From contig JAGWST010000070.1 of NCBI GenBank assembly GCA_028869325.1, positions 1 to 14,200 on the forward strand: a stretch of DNA of 14,200 nt, given 5' to 3'. Position numbers and translations under genes: made by a program. Positions 1 through 8,301 of this stretch are shown here, in pieces (the first letter of the stretch is position 1; every line of letters starts with the position of its first letter). This DNA comes from a bacterium. Its GTDB lineage: Bacteria > Vulcanimicrobiota > Vulcanimicrobiia > Vulcanimicrobiales > SCRA01. The notes under the pieces are model-generated. The model worked only from the letters and a program-made list of their open reading frames with translations. It did not search any database and had not been told where the DNA came from.

Positions 1-25
1 CGCGCGCCTTGCGCTAGCGCGCCGT

Positions 26-556
26 CTACTGCGACTTGGCTCGAGAGCGCCGATCGCAGCTCTCGCAGAAGTACGAGAGCTTGTTGTCCGTGTCGTAGAT
101 CGAATTGGAGAAGTACATCACGCAGCGCGCGTTGTAGCAGTGCTTCAGCCCGAAGGCGTGGCCCAGCTCGTGGACGCATTCCTTGAGCGTGCGCTGGAAG
201 AGCGTGTTCTCGTTGGGCTCGTCGCCGTAGAAGTCGGATCGCAGGCGGTGCAGGGAGACCACCGCGACCTGCTCGTGCTCGTTGGCATCGCCGAAGATGA
301 AGTTGTGCGAGGTCTTGTAGAGGTCGAAATGCGTGAGGGCAAGGACGTGACCCGGTCCGGGGCGGACGGCCTGGACTTTCGAGACGACCGTATTGAGGAA
401 GAACTGTTTGCGGGTAGGATTGATGGAGCTCGCCGGGAGCGTTAGACTCTTCTCCACCGCGAATTCGTAGAGAAAGCGCTCCTCCAGACAGAGGGCGAGC
501 CGGGAAAGAAAGGAAGGATCGAATTCGTTGATCGGGACGATGTGGATTCGGCTCAC
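26..556 (-). CDS. amzA: Archaemetzincin-family zinc metalloprotease
   Basis: A 176-aa protein carrying the archaemetzincin signature. The zinc-binding motif HELGHAFGLKH is at residues 129-139 (ligands H129, H133, H139; catalytic E130). It is followed by the family's cysteine set C140, C145, C164 and C167, expected to bind a second, structural zinc, and by the Met-turn M147 in CVMYFSNS. Length and motif order fit the family, which are small soluble peptidases common in archaea and sporadic in bacteria; the physiological substrate is unknown. No signal peptide is visible, so it is probably cytoplasmic. The start is GTG at 556, preceded by a good GAGGTGA ribosome site at about 561-567. It diverges from acpS with only about 39 bp between starts. 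Family assignment is firm from the motif; the cellular role is not known. Confidence 0.92.
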   Translation of the reverse strand: MSRIHIVPINEFDPSFLSRLALCLEERFLYEFAVEKSLTLPASSINPTRKQFFLNTVVSKVQAVRPGPGHVLALTHFDLYKTSHNFIFGDANEHEQVAVVSLHRLRSDFYGDEPNENTLFQRTLKECVHELGHAFGLKHCYNARCVMYFSNSIYDTDNKLSYFCESCDRRSRAKSQ

Positions 557-595
557 GCATCACCTCGTGGGCGCGGACTTCTCGGGCTGGCCGGC

Positions 596-958
596 GTGAT
601 CCTCGGCATCGGCATCGATCTGGCCGAGGTGGAGCGCTATCGCTTCGACGAGCGGCGTAGGGCGTGGTTCGCCCGCCGCATCTACACGCCGTACGAGATG
701 GAGTATGCGTCGCGCAAACGCTATCCGGAGGAGCGTCTCGCGGGCTTCTTCGCGGCAAAGGAGGCGGCACGCAAGGCATTCGGCCGCTGGATCCCATGGC
801 GCGAGGTGGGCGTCGTGCACTTACGCAGCGGCAAGCCGACGTTGGCCTTCAGCGGCGGCAGCGCCTCGCTGATGGAGCGCAGCGGTGCGCGCTCACTGCA
901 TTTGGCGATCACACACACGAGCGGAAATGCTTGCGCCGTGGTCGTCTTGGAGGGATAG
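596..958 (+). CDS. acpS: Holo-[acyl-carrier-protein] synthase
   Basis: AcpS transfers 4'-phosphopantetheine from CoA to the serine of apo-ACP, activating fatty-acid synthesis. From GTG 596 the protein is 120 aa, normal for the family. It shows the N-terminal GIGIDLAEVERY motif with magnesium ligand D8, FFAAKEAARKAFG with E56, and a C-terminal ITHTSGNACAVVV strand. The frame is open further upstream to ATG 542, but that start would lie inside the divergent protease gene and add a tail not seen in AcpS proteins, so GTG 596 is preferred despite the lack of a clear Shine-Dalgarno. The stop is 5 bp before nnrE-nnrD, an arrangement shared by many bacteria (acpS next to the NAD(P)HX repair gene), suggesting one operon. 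Confidence 0.93.
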   Translation: MILGIGIDLAEVERYRFDERRRAWFARRIYTPYEMEYASRKRYPEERLAGFFAAKEAARKAFGRWIPWREVGVVHLRSGKPTLAFSGGSASLMERSGARSLHLAITHTSGNACAVVVLEG

Positions 959-963
959 CGCAG

Positions 964-2511
964 ATGCACGTGTTGACGCGCGCGGAGATGCAGGCGGCCG
1001 ACAGCGCGGCGGCCAGCGTGGTGTCTGGCGGCGAACGTGCGCTGATGGCCAATGCCGGCGCGGCGCTGGCGGAGGTCTGCGCGGCGTACGCGCCGGCCGG
1101 CGCGCACATCGTCTGCTTCGCGGGGCGAGGAAACAACGGCGGTGACGGGGCGCTCGCGCTGGCAGAGCTCTCCGAGACGCATCACTGCTCGCTCTATCTG
1201 ATCGCCGAGCGCGACGAGCTAGGGCCCTCGGCGCGCATCGCCGTCGAGCACGCGGCGGAGCGCGGCGTTGCCGTGGCGCAGCTCTCCTCACACCCGGGAG
1301 CACTGCTCGCCGGCGCCGATCTCGCCGTGGAGGCGATCGTCGGCACGGGGAGCCGTCTCCCGCTCTCCCCGCAGATGACCAGCGTCGTAGCGGCGCTCAA
1401 CGCCTTCGACGGACCCGTGATCGCCTGCGACATCCCTGCCGGCATCGACGCCGATAGCGGCGCCGTGCCGGAGGTTGCCCTGAAGGCGCGCGCGACGCTC
1501 GCGCTGGGCGCGATGAAGCGCGGCCTGCTGGTGGAGCCGGGACGCAGCCACGCCGGTGAGCTCTGGATCGCCGAGATCGGCTTTCCCGAGCGTCTGCTCG
1601 ACACGTACGAGCTTACCTGGCGAGCCTGGGAGCTCGCGACGTTTGCGCGCGCGCTGCCGCAACGCGAGCCACGCGCCGACAAGTATGCGGCGGGCCACGT
1701 GATGATCGTCGCCGGCAGCGGCGATTTTCCCGGCGCCGCCGTCCTCTGTGCGCGCGCCGCCGCGCGCGCCGGAGCAGGCTACGTGACGCTCTTCACGCCG
1801 CCCGAGGCGGTCGCCGCGGCACGTGCGCATCTGGTAGAGCAGATCGTGCGCCCTCTGCCGGAGGATGCCGAAGAGCTGCTGCGCGCGCTGCGGCCGGCAA
1901 GCGCCGTGGCCATCGGCCCTGGACTCGGTCGCGCGCCCGAGACGCAGAGCCTGGTCCGCGCGCTCTGCGCCGTGGAGCGCCCGCTGGTGGTCGACGCCGA
2001 CGCCATCTCCGCGCTGACCGGCCATCTGGAGCTCCTGGCCGGGAAGATGGCGGTGATCACGCCGCACGCCGGCGAGTTCGCGCGCCTGGTCGAACGGCGG
2101 CGCGACGAGATCGAAAGCGATCCATCGGCAGCGGCGCGCACGTTTGCGGCGGCGCATCCGAAAGGCCCGGCGTTGGTGCTCAAGGGCTCGCCGACGATCT
2201 TGACCTGCGACGGTTTCGCCGCGCGCCTGGGTTGGGCGGGAACGAACGCGCTGGCCAGCGCCGGCACGGGCGACGTTCTCACGGGAGTGATCGCCGCATT
2301 GATGGCACGCGGGCTGACGGCCTACGAAGCGGCCGAGGTGAGTGTCTTCTGGCATGCGCTGGCTGGACGCGTGGCGGAGAGTCACCACCCGGGCGGCGTC
2401 TTGGCCATGGACGTCTGCGAGGCGCTGCCCGCCGTCGTCGCGCTGGCGCGCGCGACCCTCGAAGCGCACGGCAGGCATGCTCTCGCACGCCGCGTACTCC
2501 CGCGCCTGTGA
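964..2511 (+). CDS. nnrD: Bifunctional NAD(P)H-hydrate epimerase / ADP-dependent dehydratase
   Basis: A 515-aa fusion (YjeF type) that repairs damaged NADHX and NADPHX. Residues 1 to about 215 are the YjeF_N epimerase domain with the loop AGRGNNGGDGALAL (about 53-66), and CDIPAGIDADSG follows at 155-166. Residues about 235-515 are the ribokinase-like dehydratase domain (NnrD/CARKD) with KYAAGHVMIVAGS, AIGPGLGRAPE, VITPHAGEF and the nucleotide-binding SAGTGDVLTG (432-441). ATG 964 is chosen over the longer open frame because it gives the canonical N-terminus (LTRAEMQAAD) and has a GGAGG about 10 nt upstream, partly inside the end of acpS. It is followed 14 bp later by rimJ. The N-terminal half corresponds to nnrE. 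Confident on domain order and motifs. Confidence 0.95.
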   Translation: MHVLTRAEMQAADSAAASVVSGGERALMANAGAALAEVCAAYAPAGAHIVCFAGRGNNGGDGALALAELSETHHCSLYLIAERDELGPSARIAVEHAAERGVAVAQLSSHPGALLAGADLAVEAIVGTGSRLPLSPQMTSVVAALNAFDGPVIACDIPAGIDADSGAVPEVALKARATLALGAMKRGLLVEPGRSHAGELWIAEIGFPERLLDTYELTWRAWELATFARALPQREPRADKYAAGHVMIVAGSGDFPGAAVLCARAAARAGAGYVTLFTPPEAVAAARAHLVEQIVRPLPEDAEELLRALRPASAVAIGPGLGRAPETQSLVRALCAVERPLVVDADAISALTGHLELLAGKMAVITPHAGEFARLVERRRDEIESDPSAAARTFAAAHPKGPALVLKGSPTILTCDGFAARLGWAGTNALASAGTGDVLTGVIAALMARGLTAYEAAEVSVFWHALAGRVAESHHPGGVLAMDVCEALPAVVALARATLEAHGRHALARRVLPRL

Positions 2512-2525
2512 GGGAGACACTCTCC

Positions 2526-3068
2526 GTGCGGCTCGAGACGCCGCGCCTGATCGTACGGACGCCCGTGACGAGCGACGCCATGCGCCTGCGCGCGTACATG
2601 GCGGAGAACCGCGCGCACTTCGAGCCGTGGGACCCTGCGCCGCCCGACGGCTTCTACACGGAGGCGTTCTGGATCGTGCGCTGCGATCAGTATCAGCGCG
2701 AGATGGCGGAGGGCCAGGCCCTGCGCCTCATCTATCTCGCGCGGGCCGATGCCGATGGCCCGATCGTCGGCATCGCCAACTTCTCTAATATCGTGCGCGG
2801 CATCTTTCAGGCGTGCTATCTGGGCTATAGCATCGATCGGCGCTACGAGGGGCGCGGCCTGATGCGCGAGGGCCTGCAGGCCGCCATCGGCTACGTCTTC
2901 GACGAGCTAGGGCTGCACCGCATCATGGCCAACTATCAGCCCACCAACGAGCGCAGCGGGAACCTCCTGCGGCGCCTGGGTTTCACAATCGAGGGCTACG
3001 CGCGCGACTACCTGTACGTCAATGGCGCGTGGCGTGACCACATCCTGACGTCGCTGACCAGGCCCTAG
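2526..3068 (+). CDS. rimJ: GNAT N-acetyltransferase, RimJ type
   Basis: A 180-aa GNAT acetyltransferase very similar in layout to E. coli RimJ, the N-alpha-acetyltransferase of ribosomal protein S5. It opens with RLETPRLIVR and contains IVGIANFSNIVRGIFQACYLGYSID (about 79-103), the acetyl-CoA-binding segment RRYEGRGLMREGL, then HRIMANYQPTNERSGNLLRRLGF and a DYLYVNGAWRDHILTSLT end. These are near-diagnostic of RimJ rather than generic GNAT proteins. GTG 2526 is preferred because AGGGAG lies 9 nt upstream; another in-frame GTG at 2508 overlaps the nnrD stop and would allow coupled translation. The gene ends tail to tail with dnaE2, sharing CTAG at 3065-3068. The exact acetylation target here is inferred from family similarity. 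Confidence 0.88.
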   Translation: MRLETPRLIVRTPVTSDAMRLRAYMAENRAHFEPWDPAPPDGFYTEAFWIVRCDQYQREMAEGQALRLIYLARADADGPIVGIANFSNIVRGIFQACYLGYSIDRRYEGRGLMREGLQAAIGYVFDELGLHRIMANYQPTNERSGNLLRRLGFTIEGYARDYLYVNGAWRDHILTSLTRP

Positions 3069-6000
3069 TGGAAGTGGCGAGCCGAGGTGCCGCGCGCCAG
3101 ATCGCCGATCTCCAGCGGCGTCAATTCGGCCGCGATCAGATGGAGCACGCCCTGCTCGATCTGCAGCACGCCCTCCACGACCAGCGCCTCCGACATGCGC
3201 ACCACGCGCCGGAAGCGCTCGTAGACCTTCGGCTTCACGACCACGTTGACCACGCCCGTCTCATCCTCCAGCGTCAGGAAGACGAAACCCTTGGCCGTGC
3301 CCGGCCGCTGGCGCGTGATGACCAGGCCGCCCACTCGCGCGCGCACGCCGTCGCGCAGGCGCGCCAATCCCACCGCGCTGTGGACGCGCTTGCGGCGTAG
3401 ATGGCCGCGCACATAGGAGACGGGGTGGCGTTTGGTCGTGAGGCCTAGGCCCCAAAAGTCCAGCGCCGTCTCCTCCGGCTCACTGGGCGGCGCCAGCGGC
3501 GCGCGCTGCTCCTCCACGTCCATCAAGCGCCCCAGATCGCCGCGATCCTCGCGTTCCACCAACGCCGCCACCTCCCAGAGCGCGCACCGGCGATCGCCGT
3601 ACCACGGCGCGAAGGCGCCCACGGAGGCTAGGCTCTCCAACGCCGCGCGCGGCAGCCGCGTGCGGCGCGCGAACTCCACCAGGTCGGCGAACGGGTGGCC
3701 CTCCGCTAGCGCGCTCTCGACGCGCTCGCGCTGGCACTCGCCGATCGCACGCACCATGTGATAGCCCAGGCGCACCGCGCCGTCACTCTGCACGTGCGTC
3801 CACCACGTGCTGGCGTTGACGCACGGCGGGTGGACCGTGATGCCATGGCGCTTGGCGTCGTTGACGATGCTGCTGGTGCTGTAGAAACCCATCGGCTGCG
3901 CGCTGAGCAGCGCCGCGGTGAAGATGGCCGGATGGTGGCGCTTGAGATAGGCCGAGGCATAGACCAGCAGCGCGAAGCTGGCCGCATGCGACTCGGGGAA
4001 GCCGTAGTCGGCGAAGCCTTGGAGCATTTGGAAGAGGCGCTCGGAGGCCTCGCGATCGATACCGTTGCGCGCCATGCCCTCGATGAGCTTGGGATAGAGC
4101 TCGGTCATGCGCTCGCGCGAGCGCTTGTTGCCCATCGCGCGGCGCAGCTGATCGGCCTGCCCCGCCGAGAAGCCGGCGGCCTCGATGGCCAGCCGCATGC
4201 CTTGCTCTTGAAAGAGCGGAACGCCCAACGTGCGTTCCAAGACGGGCTTGAGCTTGGGATGCGGATAGGTGACGGGCTCCAAGCCGCCGCGACGGCGCAA
4301 AAAGGGATGGATCATCTCGCCCTGGATCGGCCCCGGGCGGATGATGGCGACCTGCATCACCAGATCGTAGAAGTTGCGCGGCCGCAGGCGCGGCAGCATC
4401 GCCATCTGCGCTCGGCTCTCCACTTGAAAGACGCCCACCGAGTCGGCCTCGCAGAGCATGTCGTACGTCGCCGTATCATCCGCTGGAATCGTATGCAGCT
4501 CCAGCGGCGTATCCGCGTGGAGACGATTGTGCATCGCCAAAGCGTCGCGCAGGAGCGAGAGCATGCCCAGACCCAGCAGATCGACCTTCACCAAGCCCAA
4601 GTCGGCCAGATCGTCCTTGTCCCACTGCACCACGCTGCGGTCGCGCATGGTGGCCCACTCCACCGGCGCCACCTCGATCAACGGATCGCGCGTGAGGAGC
4701 ATGCCGCCGGAGTGGATGCCCAAGTGGCGCGGATAGCCGTCGATGCGCCGGCAGAGCGCGAAGAGGAGAGCGGGATGAGGGGCAGGATTTGGCGACTCGC
4801 CGGCGTCGTACTCCTTGGCGATCGCATCGACTTGCGCCAGCGAGAGGCCCAGCGCCTTGCCGACGTCGCGGATCGCGCTGCGCGTGCGATAGGTGATCAC
4901 CTCGGCTACCATCGCGGCATGGGCGCGGCCGTAACGCTCGTAGACGTACTGGATCACGCGCTCGCGATCTTGGTGGGCAAAGTCGATGTCGATGTCCGGC
5001 ACCTCGGCGCGATCCTCGGAGAGGAAGCGCTCGAAGAGCAGGCCGTGGCCGATGGGATCGACGGCGGTGATGCCCAGACTGTAGCAGACGGCGGAGTTCG
5101 CGGCGCTGCCGCGCCCCTGGCAGAGAACCTCCAGCCGATGCGCCATGCGCACGATGTCCCACACCACCAAGAAGTAGCCGGCGAGGTCGAACTTGGCGAT
5201 GACGCCCAGCTCGTAGTCGATCTGGCGCTCCACCTCGCGCGGGAGCGGCGCGCCGTAGCGCTGTGCCGCGCCCTCGAAGACCAGATGGCGCAGATAGGTC
5301 TGCGCGCTCGCGAATCCCTCGGGCAGTGGGAAGAGCGGAAACTGCCCCTCCAAACGGTCCAACGCAAAGGTGCAGGCATCGGCGATCTCGCGCGTGGCGG
5401 CCAGCGCCTCGGGATAGGGGGCGAAGAGACGCGCCATCGCCGCCGCGTCTTTGAGGTAGGCCTCGGCGTTCGGCCCCAGCAGCGTGCCGGCCGCCGCAAG
5501 CGTCGTCTTCGCGTGCACGCAGGTCAGCACGTCGCAGAGCTGCCGATCCTCGCGCACGGCGTAGCGCACGCCGTTGGTGACCACGTAGGGCATGCGCAGG
5601 CGCCGTGCCAGCGTTACCGCACGCCGGATCAACGCACCGTCTTCCGGACGCAGGTGGTGCTGCAGCTCCAGATAGGCGCGATCCCCAAAGAGCTCGCGCA
5701 GCCGCTGCGCACGCTCCTCTTCCCGGCGCGCCTCCTGCGGCGGCGGCCACCCCGAGAGCGCGATCAGTCCCTCGCCTCGATCCTCGAAATCATCCCAGCG
5801 CAGGCGCGCATCGCCCTTCTTGCCCCGCAGCTGCGCCGTAGAGATCGTATGGCAGAGGTTGGCATAGCCGCCGCGCGTCTGTGCCAGCAGCACCACGCTT
5901 CCGCCTTCCTCCAGCGTGAGCTCGGCGCCGACGATCGGCTTGATGCCCGCGCCGCGCGCCGCCTTGCAGAGGCGCACGGCGCCGTAGAGGCCGTCGCGAT

Positions 6001-6139
6001 CGGTGAGAGCTAGCGCCCACAGTCCAAGCGCTGCGGCGCGTTGCGCCAGCTCCTCGGGGTGCGCCGCCGCCTGCAAGAACGAGAAGTTGGACCACGCGTG
6101 CAGCTCCGCGTACTCGGTCACCTCCCCTCGCTCAGGCAT
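3065..6139 (-). CDS. dnaE2: Error-prone DNA polymerase (DnaE2/ImuC)
   Basis: A 1024-aa C-family polymerase of the DnaE2 (ImuC) group, which extends past lesions with ImuA and ImuB. A PHP domain covers about residues 9-280, starting ELHAWSNFSFLQ. The catalytic aspartates are in PDIDIDF (D382, D384), and the third is D520 in VKVDLLGLG. Also present are QGRGSAANSAVCY (341-353), HSGGMLLTR, and RPGPIQGEMIHPFLRRR (601-617). A C-terminal OB-fold runs from about 935 (RVGGLVITRQRPGTAKGFVF). The length is near 1,000-1,100 aa, typical of DnaE2 and shorter than replicative DnaE, and the ImuB neighbour settles the assignment. ATG 6139 overlaps the end of imuB by 8 bp, so translation is probably coupled. 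It should be transcribed from the LexA-controlled imuA promoter. Confidence 0.95.
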   Translation of the reverse strand: MPERGEVTEYAELHAWSNFSFLQAAAHPEELAQRAAALGLWALALTDRDGLYGAVRLCKAARGAGIKPIVGAELTLEEGGSVVLLAQTRGGYANLCHTISTAQLRGKKGDARLRWDDFEDRGEGLIALSGWPPPQEARREEERAQRLRELFGDRAYLELQHHLRPEDGALIRRAVTLARRLRMPYVVTNGVRYAVREDRQLCDVLTCVHAKTTLAAAGTLLGPNAEAYLKDAAAMARLFAPYPEALAATREIADACTFALDRLEGQFPLFPLPEGFASAQTYLRHLVFEGAAQRYGAPLPREVERQIDYELGVIAKFDLAGYFLVVWDIVRMAHRLEVLCQGRGSAANSAVCYSLGITAVDPIGHGLLFERFLSEDRAEVPDIDIDFAHQDRERVIQYVYERYGRAHAAMVAEVITYRTRSAIRDVGKALGLSLAQVDAIAKEYDAGESPNPAPHPALLFALCRRIDGYPRHLGIHSGGMLLTRDPLIEVAPVEWATMRDRSVVQWDKDDLADLGLVKVDLLGLGMLSLLRDALAMHNRLHADTPLELHTIPADDTATYDMLCEADSVGVFQVESRAQMAMLPRLRPRNFYDLVMQVAIIRPGPIQGEMIHPFLRRRGGLEPVTYPHPKLKPVLERTLGVPLFQEQGMRLAIEAAGFSAGQADQLRRAMGNKRSRERMTELYPKLIEGMARNGIDREASERLFQMLQGFADYGFPESHAASFALLVYASAYLKRHHPAIFTAALLSAQPMGFYSTSSIVNDAKRHGITVHPPCVNASTWWTHVQSDGAVRLGYHMVRAIGECQRERVESALAEGHPFADLVEFARRTRLPRAALESLASVGAFAPWYGDRRCALWEVAALVEREDRGDLGRLMDVEEQRAPLAPPSEPEETALDFWGLGLTTKRHPVSYVRGHLRRKRVHSAVGLARLRDGVRARVGGLVITRQRPGTAKGFVFLTLEDETGVVNVVVKPKVYERFRRVVRMSEALVVEGVLQIEQGVLHLIAAELTPLEIGDLARGTSARHFH

Positions 6140-7604
6140 AACTCCCGAGCACGTACCAGCGCGCGCCGGCGCGCGCGATGCGCAGAATGGCGCCGCCGCC
6201 GGTCTGCACGTCGTAGTCGTCGCGCTCGCTGCCCTGCCTCCACCAGCACTCGGCCGTGCGCCACGGGCCGGCCACCTCCACGATGTCGTCGCCGTCCACC
6301 GCGCAGGGCACGCCGCGCCGCAAACGCACGGGAACTTCGCGTGGGCTCTCCAAGAGCCGCAGGTGCGCGGTCGGCCGCGCGCCGTCTCTGCGATTGGCCG
6401 GGGCGAGTGCGGCGCTCAGCTCAAAGGGCACGTAGGCGAAGCGCGCCTCCGGACGGAAGGCCTCGTGCAGCTCGGCGCGCTGCAAGCGCTGCTCTCCAAA
6501 GGCACCGGCCACGCGCGCCAGCGCCGTCTGCAACGTCTCCGGGTCGGGGCTGGGCTCCGCCAACAGCGGGAGCGGGGTACCGCCTCCCTCGACGCGCACG
6601 GCCTCGGCGCGCACACTGTTTACCGCCGCGCCGATACCCGGCATCCCCTCCAAGCGCGCGCGCAGCAAGGCGAAGAGCACCTCCGCGCGCGCCGTGGGCG
6701 AGGCCACTTCGCAGCGCAGGCGCTGCTCGCCGCCGCGCTCGTGCCCCAGCGTCAGCTCCATGCGCGCGCAGCGGCGTCCCGCGCGTTGGAGATCGGCGGC
6801 GAGCCGGTCGATCAAGCCGCGGCACGCGAAGAGGATCGCCTCGAGCCGATCGGTGGCCTCCTCCGCCTGCGCGCTCGCCTCGATCGCGATGCGCCGCGGT
6901 CGCGGGCGCAACGGCTGACGATCCTCACCGCGCGCCAGCGCATGCCAGCGCAGCGCCTGCGTGCCGAAGCGCCGCGCCAGCGCGCCGGCGGGCAGTGCGG
7001 AGAGCTCGCCCAGGCGGCGAACGCCGAACAATGCCAATCGTTCGTGATCCTCCGCCGGCAGGCCCAGCAGACGCAGCGGCTGCGCGGCGAGGAAGGCCGC
7101 CTCGTAGCGCGGCTCGATGATGCGATCCACACGCGCGGCGGCGTAGGCGGCGATGCGCGTCGAGGCGATGCCGACGCGCGCAGGCAACGCGCACGGCGGC
7201 GCCGAGATCGCACGCGCCATCTTCGTACGCTGCTCCTCCAACGTGGCGGGGATGCCGCGCAGATCCAGATAGGCCACGCCGGGGCGCGGGCTCTCGATGG
7301 CGGGACTGGAGGCGTCGAGGCGGTCCAGCGCCTCCTCCCAGCGGAGCAGCGCAGCGGCGGGATCGTGCACCAAGGCCTCCGCCTCCGGCGCGGCAGCCGC
7401 CGCCTGCACGCTGCTCATGCCGGCGCGCACGCCCAGCGCATACGCCGCAGGCGAGAGCGCGATCACACGGCCGCGTTGCGGCTTATCCACCACGATGGCC
7501 GCTTGCGCGAGCGACGCCGGCGGCGATGCCGTATCGTTCGCGGTTCGCTCCTGCCACGCGACCACCAGCGGAAAGGAGGGGATGAAGACGCATGCTATCG
7601 CCAT
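6132..7604 (-). CDS. imuB: ImuB, inactive Y-family polymerase of the mutasome
   Basis: A 490-aa Y-family polymerase homologue lacking the catalytic acidic residues. The N-terminal strand reads ACVFIPSFPLVVAW where active enzymes have a DMDAFF-type motif, and the SxDEAYLD region is reduced to GVAYLDLRG (109-117). ImuB acts as a scaffold joining ImuA, DnaE2 and the beta clamp. The C-terminal part is ImuB-like: AGPWRTAECWW (445-455), RDDYDVQT and a terminal RWYVLGSYA. The expected clamp-binding motif (QLxLF type) is replaced by TPLPLLAEP around 343-351. ATG 7604 has GGGAG at a good distance and starts exactly at the conserved N-terminus, so the 122-bp overlap with imuA is real rather than a start error. 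Function is inferred from family and operon. Confidence 0.92.
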   Translation of the reverse strand: MAIACVFIPSFPLVVAWQERTANDTASPPASLAQAAIVVDKPQRGRVIALSPAAYALGVRAGMSSVQAAAAAPEAEALVHDPAAALLRWEEALDRLDASSPAIESPRPGVAYLDLRGIPATLEEQRTKMARAISAPPCALPARVGIASTRIAAYAAARVDRIIEPRYEAAFLAAQPLRLLGLPAEDHERLALFGVRRLGELSALPAGALARRFGTQALRWHALARGEDRQPLRPRPRRIAIEASAQAEEATDRLEAILFACRGLIDRLAADLQRAGRRCARMELTLGHERGGEQRLRCEVASPTARAEVLFALLRARLEGMPGIGAAVNSVRAEAVRVEGGGTPLPLLAEPSPDPETLQTALARVAGAFGEQRLQRAELHEAFRPEARFAYVPFELSAALAPANRRDGARPTAHLRLLESPREVPVRLRRGVPCAVDGDDIVEVAGPWRTAECWWRQGSERDDYDVQTGGGAILRIARAGARWYVLGSYA

Positions 7605-8292
7605 CGACGACTCCCTCGCAACGAACCTCGATCACCATCTCGCTGCCGATCCGTCCGCGGCGATGCTTGCGCAGCACCACGCGGACGCCGTAGCCCGCGA
7701 GGCGGCAGAAGTGCCCCTGACCCGGCGGCCCCTCCCACAGGCCCTGCTCGATCTCGCAGCGCAGGCGCACGGCGGCGGTGGAGGCGGCCTGCGGCCCCGC
7801 CGAAGCGGCGTCCACCACTACGAGGGCGGAGCCGGAGCGATCGCAGAGGGTGGCCAGCCGCTGCCAGACGGCCTGGGGCAGCGCGGGCGCCGCTAACGCC
7901 ACCAGCGCGAAGCTGCCGGGGCGCACCAGCAGATCGGCAGCCCGTGCCTGCTCCAGCGGCTCGTTCGGCGGACGGACCACCAGCAGGCGCGGAAGATCGA
8001 CGCCTGCGGCCGCCAGCGCCGGCGGGTAGAGACTCCCATCATCGACGGCGGCGGCCAGGCCCTGTGCCGTGGCTTGGGCCAGGAGCACAGCGGCCAGGCT
8101 CCAGGCGCCGCCCCCTTCGAGGGCGGTCAGCGCCCCGGCGGGCAGGCCGCCGGCCAGAATGCGGTCGAGATCGGGCAGACCGGTGGGCTGGAGACCCTCG
8201 CCGCGAACCGGCTGAGCGAAGCCCTCCCGACCCGCCAGACGGCGACGGAGATCGTGGAAGGCAGGCCGGCGGTCGAGGACGGAGGGCTCCAT
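7483..8292 (-). CDS. imuA: ImuA, RecA-like mutasome protein
   Basis: A 269-aa RecA/SulA-like protein that is first in the imuA-imuB-dnaE2 operon. The conserved opening LQPTGLPDLDRILAGGLPAG (about 34-53) is typical of ImuA. The following P-loop position reads LEGGGAWSLAA, so the Walker A lysine and threonine are missing. Strands LLVVRPP, SFALVALAAPA and SALVVVDAAS are consistent with a RecA fold. ATG 8292 is chosen because it lies just after the predicted promoter and LexA box. Upstream in-frame ATG 8316 falls inside the operator, and the longest frame (to 8361) begins before the promoter. The last 40 codons overlap imuB. Named from family resemblance plus context, as ImuA proteins are poorly conserved. 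Confidence 0.88.
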   Translation of the reverse strand: MEPSVLDRRPAFHDLRRRLAGREGFAQPVRGEGLQPTGLPDLDRILAGGLPAGALTALEGGGAWSLAAVLLAQATAQGLAAAVDDGSLYPPALAAAGVDLPRLLVVRPPNEPLEQARAADLLVRPGSFALVALAAPALPQAVWQRLATLCDRSGSALVVVDAASAGPQAASTAAVRLRCEIEQGLWEGPPGQGHFCRLAGYGVRVVLRKHRRGRIGSEMVIEVRCEGVVDGDSMRLHPLLSAGGRVAGANRERYGIAAGVARASGHRGG

Positions 8293-8301
8293 GGGAGACT
8301 C

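Noticed and set aside
542-595. Extended acpS start at ATG 542
   Set aside because: It would overlap the divergent protease start and add 18 residues before the conserved N-terminal strand of AcpS.
3758-6013. A 751-codon open frame on the plus strand opposite dnaE2
   Set aside because: It is a shadow of the polymerase gene in high-G+C DNA: arginine, histidine and leucine rich with no domain, while the minus strand encodes a clear DnaE2.
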